Of a stretch of 64,000 bases of DNA, positions 8,349-16,138 are shown one piece after another; position 1 is the first letter of the stretch; each line of letters opens with the position of its first letter. Made by a program: the position numbers and the translations under genes. The stretch is from Roseateles_B sp041906185 (GTDB taxonomy: Bacteria; Pseudomonadota; Gammaproteobacteria; Burkholderiales; Burkholderiaceae_C), in assembly GCA_041906185.1 (NCBI GenBank), contig JAYRJQ010000021.1:1-64000 (forward strand), in the 5' to 3' direction. The notes below the pieces were generated by a model, which saw nothing but the letters and a program-made list of their open reading frames with translations, did not search any database and had not been told where the DNA came from.

Positions 8349-9452
8349 TCAGGAAGCCGCCAGACCGTGCGCAGGCCGCGCCGCGCTCACCTCCCGGCAG
8401 CCGCACAGCGCCATCGTCAGGGCCAGCTCTTCCTGCAGCAGGCGGATGACGTGGGCGACGCCCAGGGCGCCGGCTGCGGCGAGCGCATACACCCAGCAGC
8501 GGCCGAGCAGGACCGCATCCGCCCCCAGGGTCAGCGCCTTGAAGACGTCGCTGCCCCGGCGGATGCCGCCGTCCAGCAGCACCGGGGCCCGGCCGCCCAC
8601 CGCCTGCACGATGGCCGGCAGCAGGTCCAGACTGGCAGGCAGCCCGTCGAGCGTGCGCCCGCCGTGGTTGGAGACGATCACCCCGTCCATGCCAGCCTCG
8701 AGGGCGAGGCGCGCGTCGTCCGGGTGGGTGAGCCCCTTGATGAGCACGGGCAGCGCCGTGGCCCGCCGCAGCGCCTCGACGTGCTCCCAGCGCGGGGCGG
8801 CCGCCATCAGGCGGTCGAAGACGGGATCCGTGCCTGCGACGTGGGCCGGCAGCGGCGCGCAGTCCCGCAGGTCCTCGGGCGCCAGCGACGGCGGCACGGC
8901 GAAGCCCGCGCGCTGCTCGCGGTTGCGCACGCCGGCCACGGGGGCGTCGACGGTCAGCACCAGCGCCTGGCAGCCGGCGTCCTCGGCGCGGCGGACGAGC
9001 CGCAGGCTGTCTTCCCAGCGCGGCTGGGCGTACAGCTGGAACCACAGCGGCCCCGCCGCCTGTGCGGCCACCGCCTCGACGCCCAGCGTGGAGAGCGTGC
9101 TGAGGATCATGGGCGTCTGCATCACGCCCGCAGCCAGCGCGGTGGCGGCCTCGGCCTCGGGATGGAAGAGGCCCTGGTGCGCGACGGGTGCCAGCAGCAT
9201 CGGGTGCGGCAGGTCCAGGCCCAGCAGCCGGCAGCGGGTATGGCCCCCGCGCAGGTCCCGCAGCACGCGCGTCTGCAGGTCCAGGCGGGCAAAGGCCGCC
9301 CGGTTGGCGGCGGCGGTGCGCTCGTCGGCCGCCGCGCCGTCCAGGTAGGCCCAGGCGGCGGCATCCAGGCGCTCGCGGGCGAGGGCCTCGTAGTCCTCGG
9401 CCGCCACGACATGCGGCGGAATGGCGCTCAGCGGCGGCGGGCGCGGGCTCAC
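8349..9452 (-). CDS. FMN-dependent alpha-hydroxy-acid oxidase/dehydrogenase (LldD family)
   Basis: 367 aa from a GTG codon that overlaps the tonB stop (GTGA), so it is translationally coupled to tonB. TIM-barrel family of lactate dehydrogenase, lactate oxidase and glycolate oxidase. Visible are the substrate/FMN blocks AYLDGAAADE, PMLLAPVAHQGLFHPEAE, the catalytic SNHGGRTLDG (His base and Arg) and LLDGGIRRGSDVFKALTLGA near the C-terminus. It would oxidise an L-2-hydroxy acid such as lactate to the keto acid with FMN. Its position inside a Fur-controlled iron operon with tonB is unusual but recurring in this group; the substrate is unknown. Confidence 0.88.
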   Translation of the reverse strand: MSPRPPPLSAIPPHVVAAEDYEALARERLDAAAWAYLDGAAADERTAAANRAAFARLDLQTRVLRDLRGGHTRCRLLGLDLPHPMLLAPVAHQGLFHPEAEAATALAAGVMQTPMILSTLSTLGVEAVAAQAAGPLWFQLYAQPRWEDSLRLVRRAEDAGCQALVLTVDAPVAGVRNREQRAGFAVPPSLAPEDLRDCAPLPAHVAGTDPVFDRLMAAAPRWEHVEALRRATALPVLIKGLTHPDDARLALEAGMDGVIVSNHGGRTLDGLPASLDLLPAIVQAVGGRAPVLLDGGIRRGSDVFKALTLGADAVLLGRCWVYALAAAGALGVAHVIRLLQEELALTMALCGCREVSAARPAHGLAAS

Positions 9453-10231
9453 CGGCCCAGCTCGTACTGGATCGGCGTCAGCACCAGCATCTCGACGGGC
9501 TCGCCGTTCTCGGTGTGCGGCTTGAAGCGTGCGGCGCGCATGGCCTGCTGGGCCTGTTCGTCGAGGCGGCTGAAGCCGGAGGACTGCTGCACGCTGATCT
9601 GGCGCGGCAGGCCGTCGCGGTCCACCAGGACGCGCAGCACCACGGTGCCCTTCTCGCCCAGGCGGCGGGACATGGCCGGCACGGCGATCGGCGGCGCCTG
9701 GAGATACTGGACGGCACTGGCCGACACCTCGCGCGGCCCGGCATGGGTCGGGCCGGGCGCCACGACGGCGGCCGGCGCGGGCGTGGTGACCGCGGCCACC
9801 CGCGGCGGCGGGTTCTCGGCGACCACGGCCGTCACCGGCGTCGGGGCCAGCTGGATGTTCGGCACCTCCACGGGCGGAACGGTCAGCTGCTGGAACTGGG
9901 GCACGACGGGCGTGCGCACGGCCGGCGGCGGCGGGGTCTTGGGCGGCGCCACAGTCAGCAGCTTGACCTCGACCGGCGCCGGGCGCTTGGGCATGGGCAC
10001 GACGCCCATCTGCACCAGGCCCCAGGCCATGACCGCGTGCAGCCCCAGCACGGGCAGCAGCAGGCGCTTGCTGCGCCGGGGCGGTTGCCAGTCGGCCAGG
10101 CCCGCGGACGGTAGCGTCTCCAGGGCCGGCGACGCGACCGAAGCCTCGCGCGCCGGGCGGGCGGCGTCTGCGCCCCGCGGGGCGGCCGTCGAGGAATAGT
10201 CCAGCGGGAAGGAGGCAAGCGCTTGGCTCAT
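9449..10231 (-). CDS. tonB: Energy transducer TonB
   Basis: 260 aa. A polar ~55-residue cytoplasmic leader, one TM helix (~56-77, RLLLPVLGLHAVMAWGLV), a Pro-rich periplasmic spacer (~80-175) and a C-terminal TonB domain (~180-260, with EKGTVVLRVLVDRDG and AARFKPHTENGEPV). It links the proton motive force to outer-membrane receptors. The cytoplasmic leader is longer than in E. coli TonB. No exbB/exbD are in the window, so it must use distant partners. A Fur box lies about 100 bases upstream, which fits iron-repressed expression. Confidence 0.93.
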   Translation of the reverse strand: MSQALASFPLDYSSTAAPRGADAARPAREASVASPALETLPSAGLADWQPPRRSKRLLLPVLGLHAVMAWGLVQMGVVPMPKRPAPVEVKLLTVAPPKTPPPPAVRTPVVPQFQQLTVPPVEVPNIQLAPTPVTAVVAENPPPRVAAVTTPAPAAVVAPGPTHAGPREVSASAVQYLQAPPIAVPAMSRRLGEKGTVVLRVLVDRDGLPRQISVQQSSGFSRLDEQAQQAMRAARFKPHTENGEPVEMLVLTPIQYELGR

Positions 10232-10326
10232 GACGCGGGGGCCGCGCAGCCTTGTCAGCCGGGCGACCGGTCGGCGCCCCGCATCCCGCCACGCGTTGAA
10301 ATCAGGATGGTGAAGTCATCATACAC

Positions 10327-10345
10327 AATGCGAACCATTCGCATT
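10327..10345. promoter_or_regulatory. Fur box upstream of tonB
   Basis: AATGCGAACCATTCGCATT is a perfect 19-bp inverted repeat (8-bp arms, 3-bp centre) 96 bases upstream of the tonB ATG. On the minus strand a TATGAT hexamer lies just downstream (10316-10321) and could be the -10 box, which would place the operator over the promoter for iron-dependent repression. Confidence 0.88.
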
Positions 10346-10487
10346 TGCTTTCACTCAAACAAATGGCGGACATGTTCAGCAACCGGGCGGCCTGCGCCCG
10401 GGCAGGCCGGAGCCGCGCGAAAAGCGCAGGGGTCAGGCTGGCAAGTGGGCGGACCTGACGTTCAGGAGGGGGTGGCGGGCGCCGACT

Positions 10488-11201
10488 TCACCAGAGCAGG
10501 CCCAGCAGCGCGGCCCGGACGGCCGCCGCGGTGCGGTTGCTGGTGCCGAGCTTGGCGCAGGAGTTGCGGGTGTGGAAGTTCACCGTGGCCTCGGAGATCT
10601 GCATGATCTGCGCGATGTCGGTCGAGGTCTTGCCCTCGCAGGCCCAGCGCAGGACGTCGCGCTCGCGGTCGGACAGTTCCACCGCGGAGTCGTCGCGCAG
10701 CAGGTCGCCCCAGACCTTGAGCATGCCGTCGTGGCACAGCACCGAGAGCCAGTGCATGCGCTCGCGCTTGCTGGCGAGCTCCTCGGGAGAGACTTCATCG
10801 TCGGAGCGCACGAAGCTCAGCAGGCTGACCATGCCCCGCGCGTCGCGGCGCGGCACGGCCACGCCATGCCGCAGGCCATGCGCGGCGGCGTCGGCACGGA
10901 GCGCCTGGGCGTTGGCATAGAGGGCGTCGTCCCAGACCATGATTTCGTCCGAGATGATGGCCCGCTGCACCGAGGGGTCCACGCGCAGGTAGCCCATCTC
11001 CTCGTAGCGGCGCTGCCAGTCGGCCGGGTAGTTGCTGCACCAGACGACGCGTGGCGCGGCCAGCGGCACCGGCCCCTTCATCCCGAAGGAGCAGTAGGTG
11101 AAGCCGATGCGGTTGGCCTCGGCCAGCACCGTGTCGAACGTTTCCTGGGTGCTGGACGCGTTGCTGATCAGGCGCAGCTGTTCACTTTGCCAACATTTCA
11201 T
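10488..11201 (-). CDS. LuxR-family quorum-sensing regulator
   Basis: 237 aa from the second ATG (an ATG at 11225 is also possible). N-terminal autoinducer-binding domain (~10-150) keeps the acyl-homoserine-lactone pocket residues in the stretch from WCSNYPADWQ to MVWDD (Trp, Tyr, Asp, Trp). C-terminal LuxR helix-turn-helix (~172-235: LSDRERDVLRWACEGKTSTDIAQIM, then TVNFHTRNSCAKLG). It should bind the signal made by the luxI product and control transcription. It lies downstream of the rsaM gene on the same strand, with a 120-base gap holding a 14-bp palindrome. Confidence 0.92.
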   Translation of the reverse strand: MKCWQSEQLRLISNASSTQETFDTVLAEANRIGFTYCSFGMKGPVPLAAPRVVWCSNYPADWQRRYEEMGYLRVDPSVQRAIISDEIMVWDDALYANAQALRADAAAHGLRHGVAVPRRDARGMVSLLSFVRSDDEVSPEELASKRERMHWLSVLCHDGMLKVWGDLLRDDSAVELSDRERDVLRWACEGKTSTDIAQIMQISEATVNFHTRNSCAKLGTSNRTAAAVRAALLGLLW

Positions 11202-11278
11202 CGGGGCCCCGGCGGCTGGTTGCACGACGCCTCAACGGCGACCCGGCAGGGTGCCAAAGCGTGCGCAGAGCGCCAACT

Positions 11279-11292
11279 AGGGGAATTCCCCT
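11279..11292. promoter_or_regulatory. Perfect palindrome AGGGGAATTCCCCT in the rsaM-luxR gap
   Basis: A 14-bp perfect inverted repeat without spacer, 78-91 bases upstream of the luxR start and downstream of the rsaM stop. It does not have the CT-N12-AG form of the lux box near luxI, so a different regulator may bind. Possible operator for separate luxR expression; unproven. Confidence 0.4.
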
Positions 11293-11320
11293 TGATGGCG
11301 ACCGCCGGAAGTTCGCGTAC

Positions 11321-11722
11321 CTAACGTTGCAGCTGCGGGCTGGCCTGCTTGAGCGTATGCAGGACGGTCTCCGTCCAGGGCCAGGTCTCCAGCAGCTCGG
11401 CCAGATGCATCTCGGTGCGGGCGCGGCCGGCATCCGTTCCATCGGGCTCGGTGAGCATGATGTTGGTGCGGATGGAATGGGCCTTGAGCGCCAGCAGGCC
11501 GGACGGCGGCTGCACGACCCAGTCCCAGCCGATGGAGTAGCCGGCGCGCGCGCTGTCCACCCATTCGGTGTAGCCCTCGATGCCCTCGGTCAACCAGGCG
11601 CCTTCGCAGCGCGCCTGCCGGGCGAGGTCGGAGAGGTCGGCGTCGACGTGCGATTCGAGATGCTCGAAGCGCAGCAACGCCAGCTGTGCGGCACCCAGCC
11701 GCCGGTAGAAATCAATGCTCAT
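11321..11722 (-). CDS. rsaM: RsaM-like quorum-sensing repressor (DUF4902)
   Basis: 133 aa, the usual size of DUF4902/RsaM proteins. RsaM genes in Burkholderia and relatives sit between luxR and luxI and dampen acyl-homoserine-lactone production by a mechanism that is not settled. Recognisable features are MSIDFYRRLGAAQLALLRFEHLESH at the N-terminus (given in outline), GYTEWVD and a Trp-rich centre (SIGWDWVV). Here it is divergent from luxI and co-directional with luxR. A lux-type palindrome lies about 215 bases upstream. Confidence 0.82.
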   Translation of the reverse strand: MSIDFYRRLGAAQLALLRFEHLESHVDADLSDLARQARCEGAWLTEGIEGYTEWVDSARAGYSIGWDWVVQPPSGLLALKAHSIRTNIMLTEPDGTDAGRARTEMHLAELLETWPWTETVLHTLKQASPQLQR

Positions 11723-12022
11723 AAGTCTTGGACGGGCTCATTCAGTTCAACATGGTCCGCTCCTGCGAACCATTCAACAGCGGCCCGCTTCCTTTCTTTT
11801 ACCAACGGGATCCCGGTCACGCGGGGCTGGCAGGCTCATTGGGCGGCCGCCATGCCCCACACGAAACAACTCCTCGGGACGATTGCATCACCGCCCCGAA
11901 GGGAACTGTACAAGTCCTGCGGAGCCCCTGGCCCTAACAGTTCTGTTAGTTGCCGGAATTCGCACCAGCGCCTGAAATGCGGTCCACACTCACACAGCCT
12001 GATGAGGATCGGAGGAGCCCGC
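11723..12022. other. Intergenic control region between rsaM and luxI
   Basis: 300 bases without a gene. It contains the lux-type palindrome at 11934-11949 and must hold the divergent promoters of rsaM (leftward) and luxI (rightward). GC is lower near rsaM than in flanking genes. No other structure was seen. Confidence 0.6.
11934..11949. promoter_or_regulatory. lux-type box (CT-N12-AG) upstream of luxI
   Basis: CTAACAGTTCTGTTAG is a perfect inverted repeat (7-bp arms, 2-bp centre) of the CT-N12-AG class bound by LuxR-type regulators. It ends 73 bases before the luxI ATG, a position compatible with activation from near the -35 region. It may also act on the divergent rsaM. Confidence 0.75.
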
Positions 12023-12676
12023 ATGAGAATCCATCGCTACGCCGACACGGCCCTCAGCGCCGCCACCCGCACGGAACTGGCCGCCTATCGGTATGACGTC
12101 TTCGTCGGACGCCTGGGATGGGATCTCCCCTGCCGCCCCGGTTATGACCAGGACCAGTTCGACAAGGCCGAGGCCGTGCATCTGGTGGCCCGGACGGACG
12201 AAGGTCGCGTGGTCGGCTACGCCCGGCTGCTGCCCACCGAAGGCAGCTACCTGCTGGGCGATCTCTTCCCGCAGCTGCTGGGCGGCCACACGCCCCCCAA
12301 GGACGCGCTGATCTGGGAGCTGTCGCGCTACGCCGCCATGGACATCCAGCAGCACGGCCTGCCCGGCGCCAGCGCCGCGGACCTGCTGGTCGGCAAGCAG
12401 CTGCTGCTGCAGGCCATCCGCACCGCCGCCCAGGAAGGCGCGAAGCGGCTCATCTTCTGCACGACCGTCGCCATCGAGCGCCTGGCCATGCGTTGGGGGG
12501 TGGACATCCAGCGTCTGGGCCCGCCCGTGCGCAGCGAGGGCCAGCTGCTGGTCGCCGCGATGATCGAGTTCACCGACAAGACCTTCGATGCCCTCGTGCC
12601 GGCCACGCAGGCGCAGCAGCCGGCCGCCCAGGCCGTCCCCTACACGATCAGCGAGCTGCTGCGCGCGGCCGCCTGA
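12023..12676 (+). CDS. luxI: Acyl-homoserine-lactone synthase (LuxI family)
   Basis: 217 aa, typical length. Start ATG follows GGAGGAG. All conserved LuxI residues appear: Arg in YRYDVFVGRLGW with Phe and Trp, Asp in YDQDQFDKAEA, Arg in GYARLLPT, Glu and Arg in WELSRYAA. It joins S-adenosylmethionine and an acyl-ACP to make the diffusible signal. A lux-type box upstream suggests positive autoregulation by the neighbouring LuxR, and RsaM would provide negative control. A rho-independent terminator follows. Acyl-chain specificity cannot be read from sequence. Confidence 0.94.
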   Translation: MRIHRYADTALSAATRTELAAYRYDVFVGRLGWDLPCRPGYDQDQFDKAEAVHLVARTDEGRVVGYARLLPTEGSYLLGDLFPQLLGGHTPPKDALIWELSRYAAMDIQQHGLPGASAADLLVGKQLLLQAIRTAAQEGAKRLIFCTTVAIERLAMRWGVDIQRLGPPVRSEGQLLVAAMIEFTDKTFDALVPATQAQQPAAQAVPYTISELLRAAA

Positions 12677-12718
12677 CACCGCGGCCCCGGGCCGCACCGA
12701 CCGTCTCTCTCTTGTTCA

Positions 12719-12745
12719 GGCCCTCTCGTCGAGGGCCATTTTTTT
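12719..12745 (+). terminator. Rho-independent terminator of luxI
   Basis: Stem GGCCCTC/GAGGGCC with a 5-base loop (12719-12737), followed by ATTTTTTT. It separates luxI from the convergent terC gene. Confidence 0.85.
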
Positions 12746-12765
12746 GGGCGGACGGGCGGCAGCCG

Positions 12766-13731
12766 TCAGGCCTTCGACACGGGCAGCTTGGGCGCCGTGC
12801 GGACGCTGATCACCATGGTCACCGCCAGGATGCCGATCACGGCGGCCAGCGAGACCAGCACCGGGATCTTGATCACGTCGATCAGCATCATCTTGGTGCC
12901 GATGAAGGCCAGCACCACCGCCAGGCCGTAGCTCAGCAGGTGGAAGCGGGCAGCCATGGCGGCCAGCAGGAAGTACATCGCCCGCAGGCCGAGGATGGCG
13001 AAGATGTTGGACGTGAGGACGATGAAGGGGTCGCTGGTCACGGCGAAGATGGCGGGGATGGAGTCCACCGCGAAGATCACGTCCGTGATGCCGACGAGGG
13101 CAACGACCAGGAACAGCGGCGTCGCGATGCGCTTGCCGTTCAGGCGGGTGAAGAAGCGCTCGCCGTCGAACTGCGGGCTCACCGGCAGCACGCGGCGCAG
13201 CAGCTTCAGGGCGGGGTTGGACTCGAGGTCCGGCTCCTGCCCGGCGGCCCACCACATCTTGATGCCGGTGAGCAGCAGGAAGGCGCCGAAGACATACAGC
13301 ACCCAGTGGAACTGTGCGATGAGCCAGCTGCCCACGAGGATCATCACGGTGCGCAGCACGATGGCGCCCACGATGCCCCACATCAGCACCCGCTTCTGGT
13401 ACGCCGGGGGCACCGAGAAGTAGGTGAAGATCATCAGGAAGACGAAGATGTTGTCGACCGCCAGGGACTTCTCGATGAGATAGCCCGTGAGGAATTCGAG
13501 GGCGCGGGTGTTGGCCAGCGCGGTGTCGCCGCTGCTGTCGCGCACGGCCCACCACAGCAGGGCGTTGAAGGCGAGGCTCAGGGCCACCCAGACCACGGAC
13601 CAGCGCACGGCTTCGCGCACGCTGACCTCATGGGCTCCCTGCTTGCGCAGCAGGACGAAGTCGACAAACAAGGCGCCCAGGACGGACACCACGAAGAAAA
13701 CCCACAACCACAGGGGCGCGCTGCTGCTCAT
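12766..13731 (-). CDS. TerC/Alx-family membrane protein, riboswitch-controlled
   Basis: 321 aa from the ATG after GGGAG (an upstream ATG at 13758 is less likely). Eight to nine TM helices with the TerC signatures EKSLAVDNIFVFLMIF and ITDVIFAVDSIPAIFAVT, whose acidic residues lie in the membrane. TerC/Alx/MntP-like proteins are linked to Mn2+ export or homeostasis and metallation of exported enzymes. The leader carries a yybP-ykoY element, which supports a manganese role rather than tellurite resistance. Two shorter TerC paralogues occur at 32-33.6 kb without this leader. Confidence 0.9.
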   Translation of the reverse strand: MSSSAPLWLWVFFVVSVLGALFVDFVLLRKQGAHEVSVREAVRWSVVWVALSLAFNALLWWAVRDSSGDTALANTRALEFLTGYLIEKSLAVDNIFVFLMIFTYFSVPPAYQKRVLMWGIVGAIVLRTVMILVGSWLIAQFHWVLYVFGAFLLLTGIKMWWAAGQEPDLESNPALKLLRRVLPVSPQFDGERFFTRLNGKRIATPLFLVVALVGITDVIFAVDSIPAIFAVTSDPFIVLTSNIFAILGLRAMYFLLAAMAARFHLLSYGLAVVLAFIGTKMMLIDVIKIPVLVSLAAVIGILAVTMVISVRTAPKLPVSKA

Positions 13732-13734
13732 CAG

Positions 13735-13945
13735 AGACTCCCGCAAGACGTCAGACACAAGATACCTGAGCCACCGGAATACGGCAGCCAGGACATCGAC
13801 GGCTCACGAAAGGTCTTGCGGGGCGTGGCCGGCACCAGAGGATGGTGCGGGCTGGCTGCGGGGCCCGGGCGCTCTCGCGAGCACCGTACTGACGGGCGGC
13901 CGCCTCGGCACATGGGCCGAGAGCTACTCCCCTTTCGGAAGCCCG
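13735..13945 (-). ncRNA. yybP-ykoY manganese riboswitch in the terC leader
   Basis: The minus strand upstream of terC contains the hallmark AAAGGGGAGTAGCT (GGGGAGTAGCT at 13922-13932), followed by paired GC-rich arms (CTCGGCCCATGTGCCGAG) and GTCAGTAC, in the order expected for yybP-ykoY RNAs. This class binds Mn2+ and controls Mn exporters and TerC/Alx genes. The ~200-base leader with no reading frame fits. Limits are approximate; a covariance-model search would fix them. Confidence 0.75.
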
Positions 13946-14052
13946 GATTGTGCACGAAGCCGGGCGCCCTTGAGAAGCGTGGGGATGATCCAGGGCAAGT
14001 CCGGAGCCGGGCCGCGCGCCAAATTCACGGTCGCACGGGTATGCTCGCCGCC

Positions 14053-14412
14053 ATGAAGACGCTCACCCGTTGGCTGCTGCTGGCAGCCGCCCTGCTGCTG
14101 GTCGCCCATCTCTACCCCGGCGTGGAAGTGAGGAGCTTCGGCTCGGCCATGATCGCGGCGCTGCTGCTCGGCCTGCTCAACACGCTGCTGCGGCCGATCC
14201 TCGTCCTGCTGACCCTGCCCGTCACGGTGGTGAGCCTGGGCCTCTTCCTCTTCGTGATCAACGCCCTGATGTTCTGGGCGGCCGCGGGCGTGCTGGATGG
14301 CTTCGCCGTCACGGGCTTCGGCGCGGCGCTGGTGGGCTCGCTGATCTACAGCCTGTGCGGCATGCTGATCGACACGGTCGTCGAGCGCGTCTTCCCCACC
14401 CCGATCGACTGA
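14053..14412 (+). CDS. Phage-holin-4/YvlD-like small membrane protein
   Basis: 119 aa with four TM helices; the pattern HLYPGVEVRSFGSAMIAALLLGLLNTLLRPIL (given in outline) and LTLPVTVVSLGLFLFVINALMFW is typical of the YvlD/Phage_holin_4_2 family. Despite the name these are chromosomal inner-membrane proteins of unknown role, not lysis proteins. An in-frame ATG lies four codons upstream (14041). It is divergent from terC and ends 4 bases before the convergent M48 protease gene. Confidence 0.82.
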   Translation: MKTLTRWLLLAAALLLVAHLYPGVEVRSFGSAMIAALLLGLLNTLLRPILVLLTLPVTVVSLGLFLFVINALMFWAAAGVLDGFAVTGFGAALVGSLIYSLCGMLIDTVVERVFPTPID

Positions 14413-14416
14413 GCCC

Positions 14417-16030
14417 TCAGGGCAGCTCGGCCCCGGGCGGTGCGCCGCGCGGGTACATCTCGAGCAGCAGCTGGCGCCGCTCGTACAGCAGCGCGCGCAG
14501 GCGGGCATCGATCACCGAGCTCTCGAACTGGTCCGCGTCCTTGGCGCGCGACAGCCGCAGGCCGGACCGCAGCCGGTCGATGGCCCCGTTGATGTCTCCC
14601 ATGGCCGCACGCGACTCGCCCAGGGCCCGGACGGCCCGCAGCGGCTGGTCGAGCTGCGTCCACAGCTGGGAGAGCAGGCCCCAGGCGCCGGCATCGGCCG
14701 GGTAGAGGCTGACGTGCGTCTGCAGCGATTCCGCCGCCGCCCGCACCCGCTCCGGCTGCTTGTCGACCTGGGCCAGCAGGCCGCGCATCATCAGCACGGC
14801 GCGGCTCTTCTCGGGGAGCGCCGAGAGCGCCACGTAGCCGGCCGTGGCATCGCCCCGGGCCTGGGCCAGCTCGGCGCGCAGGAAGGCGAGGTCGCGGCGC
14901 GCGCGGGCGTCGTCGGGCACCGTCTGGCGCTGCAGCTGCTCGGCCAGCTGCAGCGAGGCCTCGGCGCGGGGGAAGTCCCGCAGCTTGATCGAGGCCAGCG
15001 CACTGGCATAGCGCGCGGCCAGCTGTTCATGACCGCGGCTGAGGGTCTGGCGTACGCCGGCGTCCATGCCCTGCAGCTGCCGCCAGCTCTCGGCGCGCGG
15101 GTCCATCAGCACGCGCGAGCGCGCGGCCATCAGGGCGTGCTCCGGCGAGGTCTCGAGCGGGGGCGGCGTCTCGGTGCCCAGGCGCAGGCGGGCGTCGCCG
15201 ATCCGCTCGGTGGTCAGCGGATGCGAGCGCAGATAAGGGTAGGCCCCCGAGTCCATCAGGTGATAGGCCTGGTCCATGCGTTCGAACATGCTCACCATGC
15301 CCAGCCCCTGGTAGCCGGCGCCGGTCATGACGTTGAAGCCGACGCGGTCGGCCTCGCGCTCCATGTCGCGCGAGAAGTTGAGCGAGGCCTGCTGCGCCGC
15401 CGCCTGGCTGCCCAGGATGGCCGCATTGGCGAGGTCGACGCTGCCCGCCTTGGACGCCGCGATCAGGCCCAGCACCATGCCGGCCATCGCGGCCATGCTG
15501 CTGCGCGAGTCCCCGACGATGCGCCGCGCAATGTGGCGCTGCGTGATGTGGGACAGCTCGTGCCCCAGCACCGAGGCCAGCTCGTCCCGCGAGCTGGTGA
15601 TGGCCAGCAGACCCAGGTGCACCCCGACATAGCCGCCGGGCAGCGCGAAGGCATTCACGCTGCGGTCCCGCACGAGGAAGGTCTCCCAGGCGAAGCGGTC
15701 GCTGGTGTCGTCCCCGATATTGCCCTGGCGGCGCGCGGCCTCCACCAGCGGCGCCCAGACGCCCTGCACATATTCCAGGAGCAGCGGGTCGTCGAGGTAG
15801 TCCGGGTCCGGGCGGATCTGCCGCATGATCTGCTCGCCCAAGTGCTTCTCGGCGCTGATGCTGAGGTCGTCGGACACGGAGTCGCCCAGGGCCGGCAGGT
15901 TCACCTGCGCCTGCAGCGGGGCAGCGGGCAGCAGCAGCGCGCCGGCGCACAGCGCCGCCAGCAGGCGTTGATGCAGCGGCCGCACGGGCGCCCGCTGCCT
16001 GTCTTGCGCCCTTTCAGGCCGTCTGTTCAC
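14417..16030 (-). CDS. bepA: M48-family metalloprotease with TPR region (BepA/YfgC-like)
   Basis: 537 aa from a GTG preceded by GGGA; an ATG at 16066 is an alternative. Signal peptide ends near APLQA. The peptidase domain holds the zinc site HELSH (in ASVLGHELSHITQRH) and a downstream Glu in MEREADRVGFNVM. The C-terminal half (~300-520) is alpha-helical and TPR-like. BepA acts in the periplasm on outer-membrane protein assembly, degrading stalled LptD and BAM substrates. Size and layout match the family. Divergent from moaC. Confidence 0.88.
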   Translation of the reverse strand: MNRRPERAQDRQRAPVRPLHQRLLAALCAGALLLPAAPLQAQVNLPALGDSVSDDLSISAEKHLGEQIMRQIRPDPDYLDDPLLLEYVQGVWAPLVEAARRQGNIGDDTSDRFAWETFLVRDRSVNAFALPGGYVGVHLGLLAITSSRDELASVLGHELSHITQRHIARRIVGDSRSSMAAMAGMVLGLIAASKAGSVDLANAAILGSQAAAQQASLNFSRDMEREADRVGFNVMTGAGYQGLGMVSMFERMDQAYHLMDSGAYPYLRSHPLTTERIGDARLRLGTETPPPLETSPEHALMAARSRVLMDPRAESWRQLQGMDAGVRQTLSRGHEQLAARYASALASIKLRDFPRAEASLQLAEQLQRQTVPDDARARRDLAFLRAELAQARGDATAGYVALSALPEKSRAVLMMRGLLAQVDKQPERVRAAAESLQTHVSLYPADAGAWGLLSQLWTQLDQPLRAVRALGESRAAMGDINGAIDRLRSGLRLSRAKDADQFESSVIDARLRALLYERRQLLLEMYPRGAPPGAELP

Positions 16031-16138
16031 CAACAATCCCGTCTCCCTCGGCCCTGGCAGAACCATGATCCAGGCCCGCCTGGCAAGGGGGGCCGGTCGC
16101 TATCATGTCAGGCAATCCTTAAGCCAGTGTTGCTGCCC

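Noticed and set aside
5537..8449. 970-codon open frame on the plus strand opposite the siderophore receptor
   Set aside because: Antisense to a clear receptor gene; long stop-free antisense frames are expected in high-GC DNA, and the product (Val/Gly/His/Arg-rich) has no family features or ribosome-binding site.
14053..14412. Holin annotation as a sign of prophage
   Set aside because: The family is chromosomal, and no phage genes, attachment sites or integrase are nearby.
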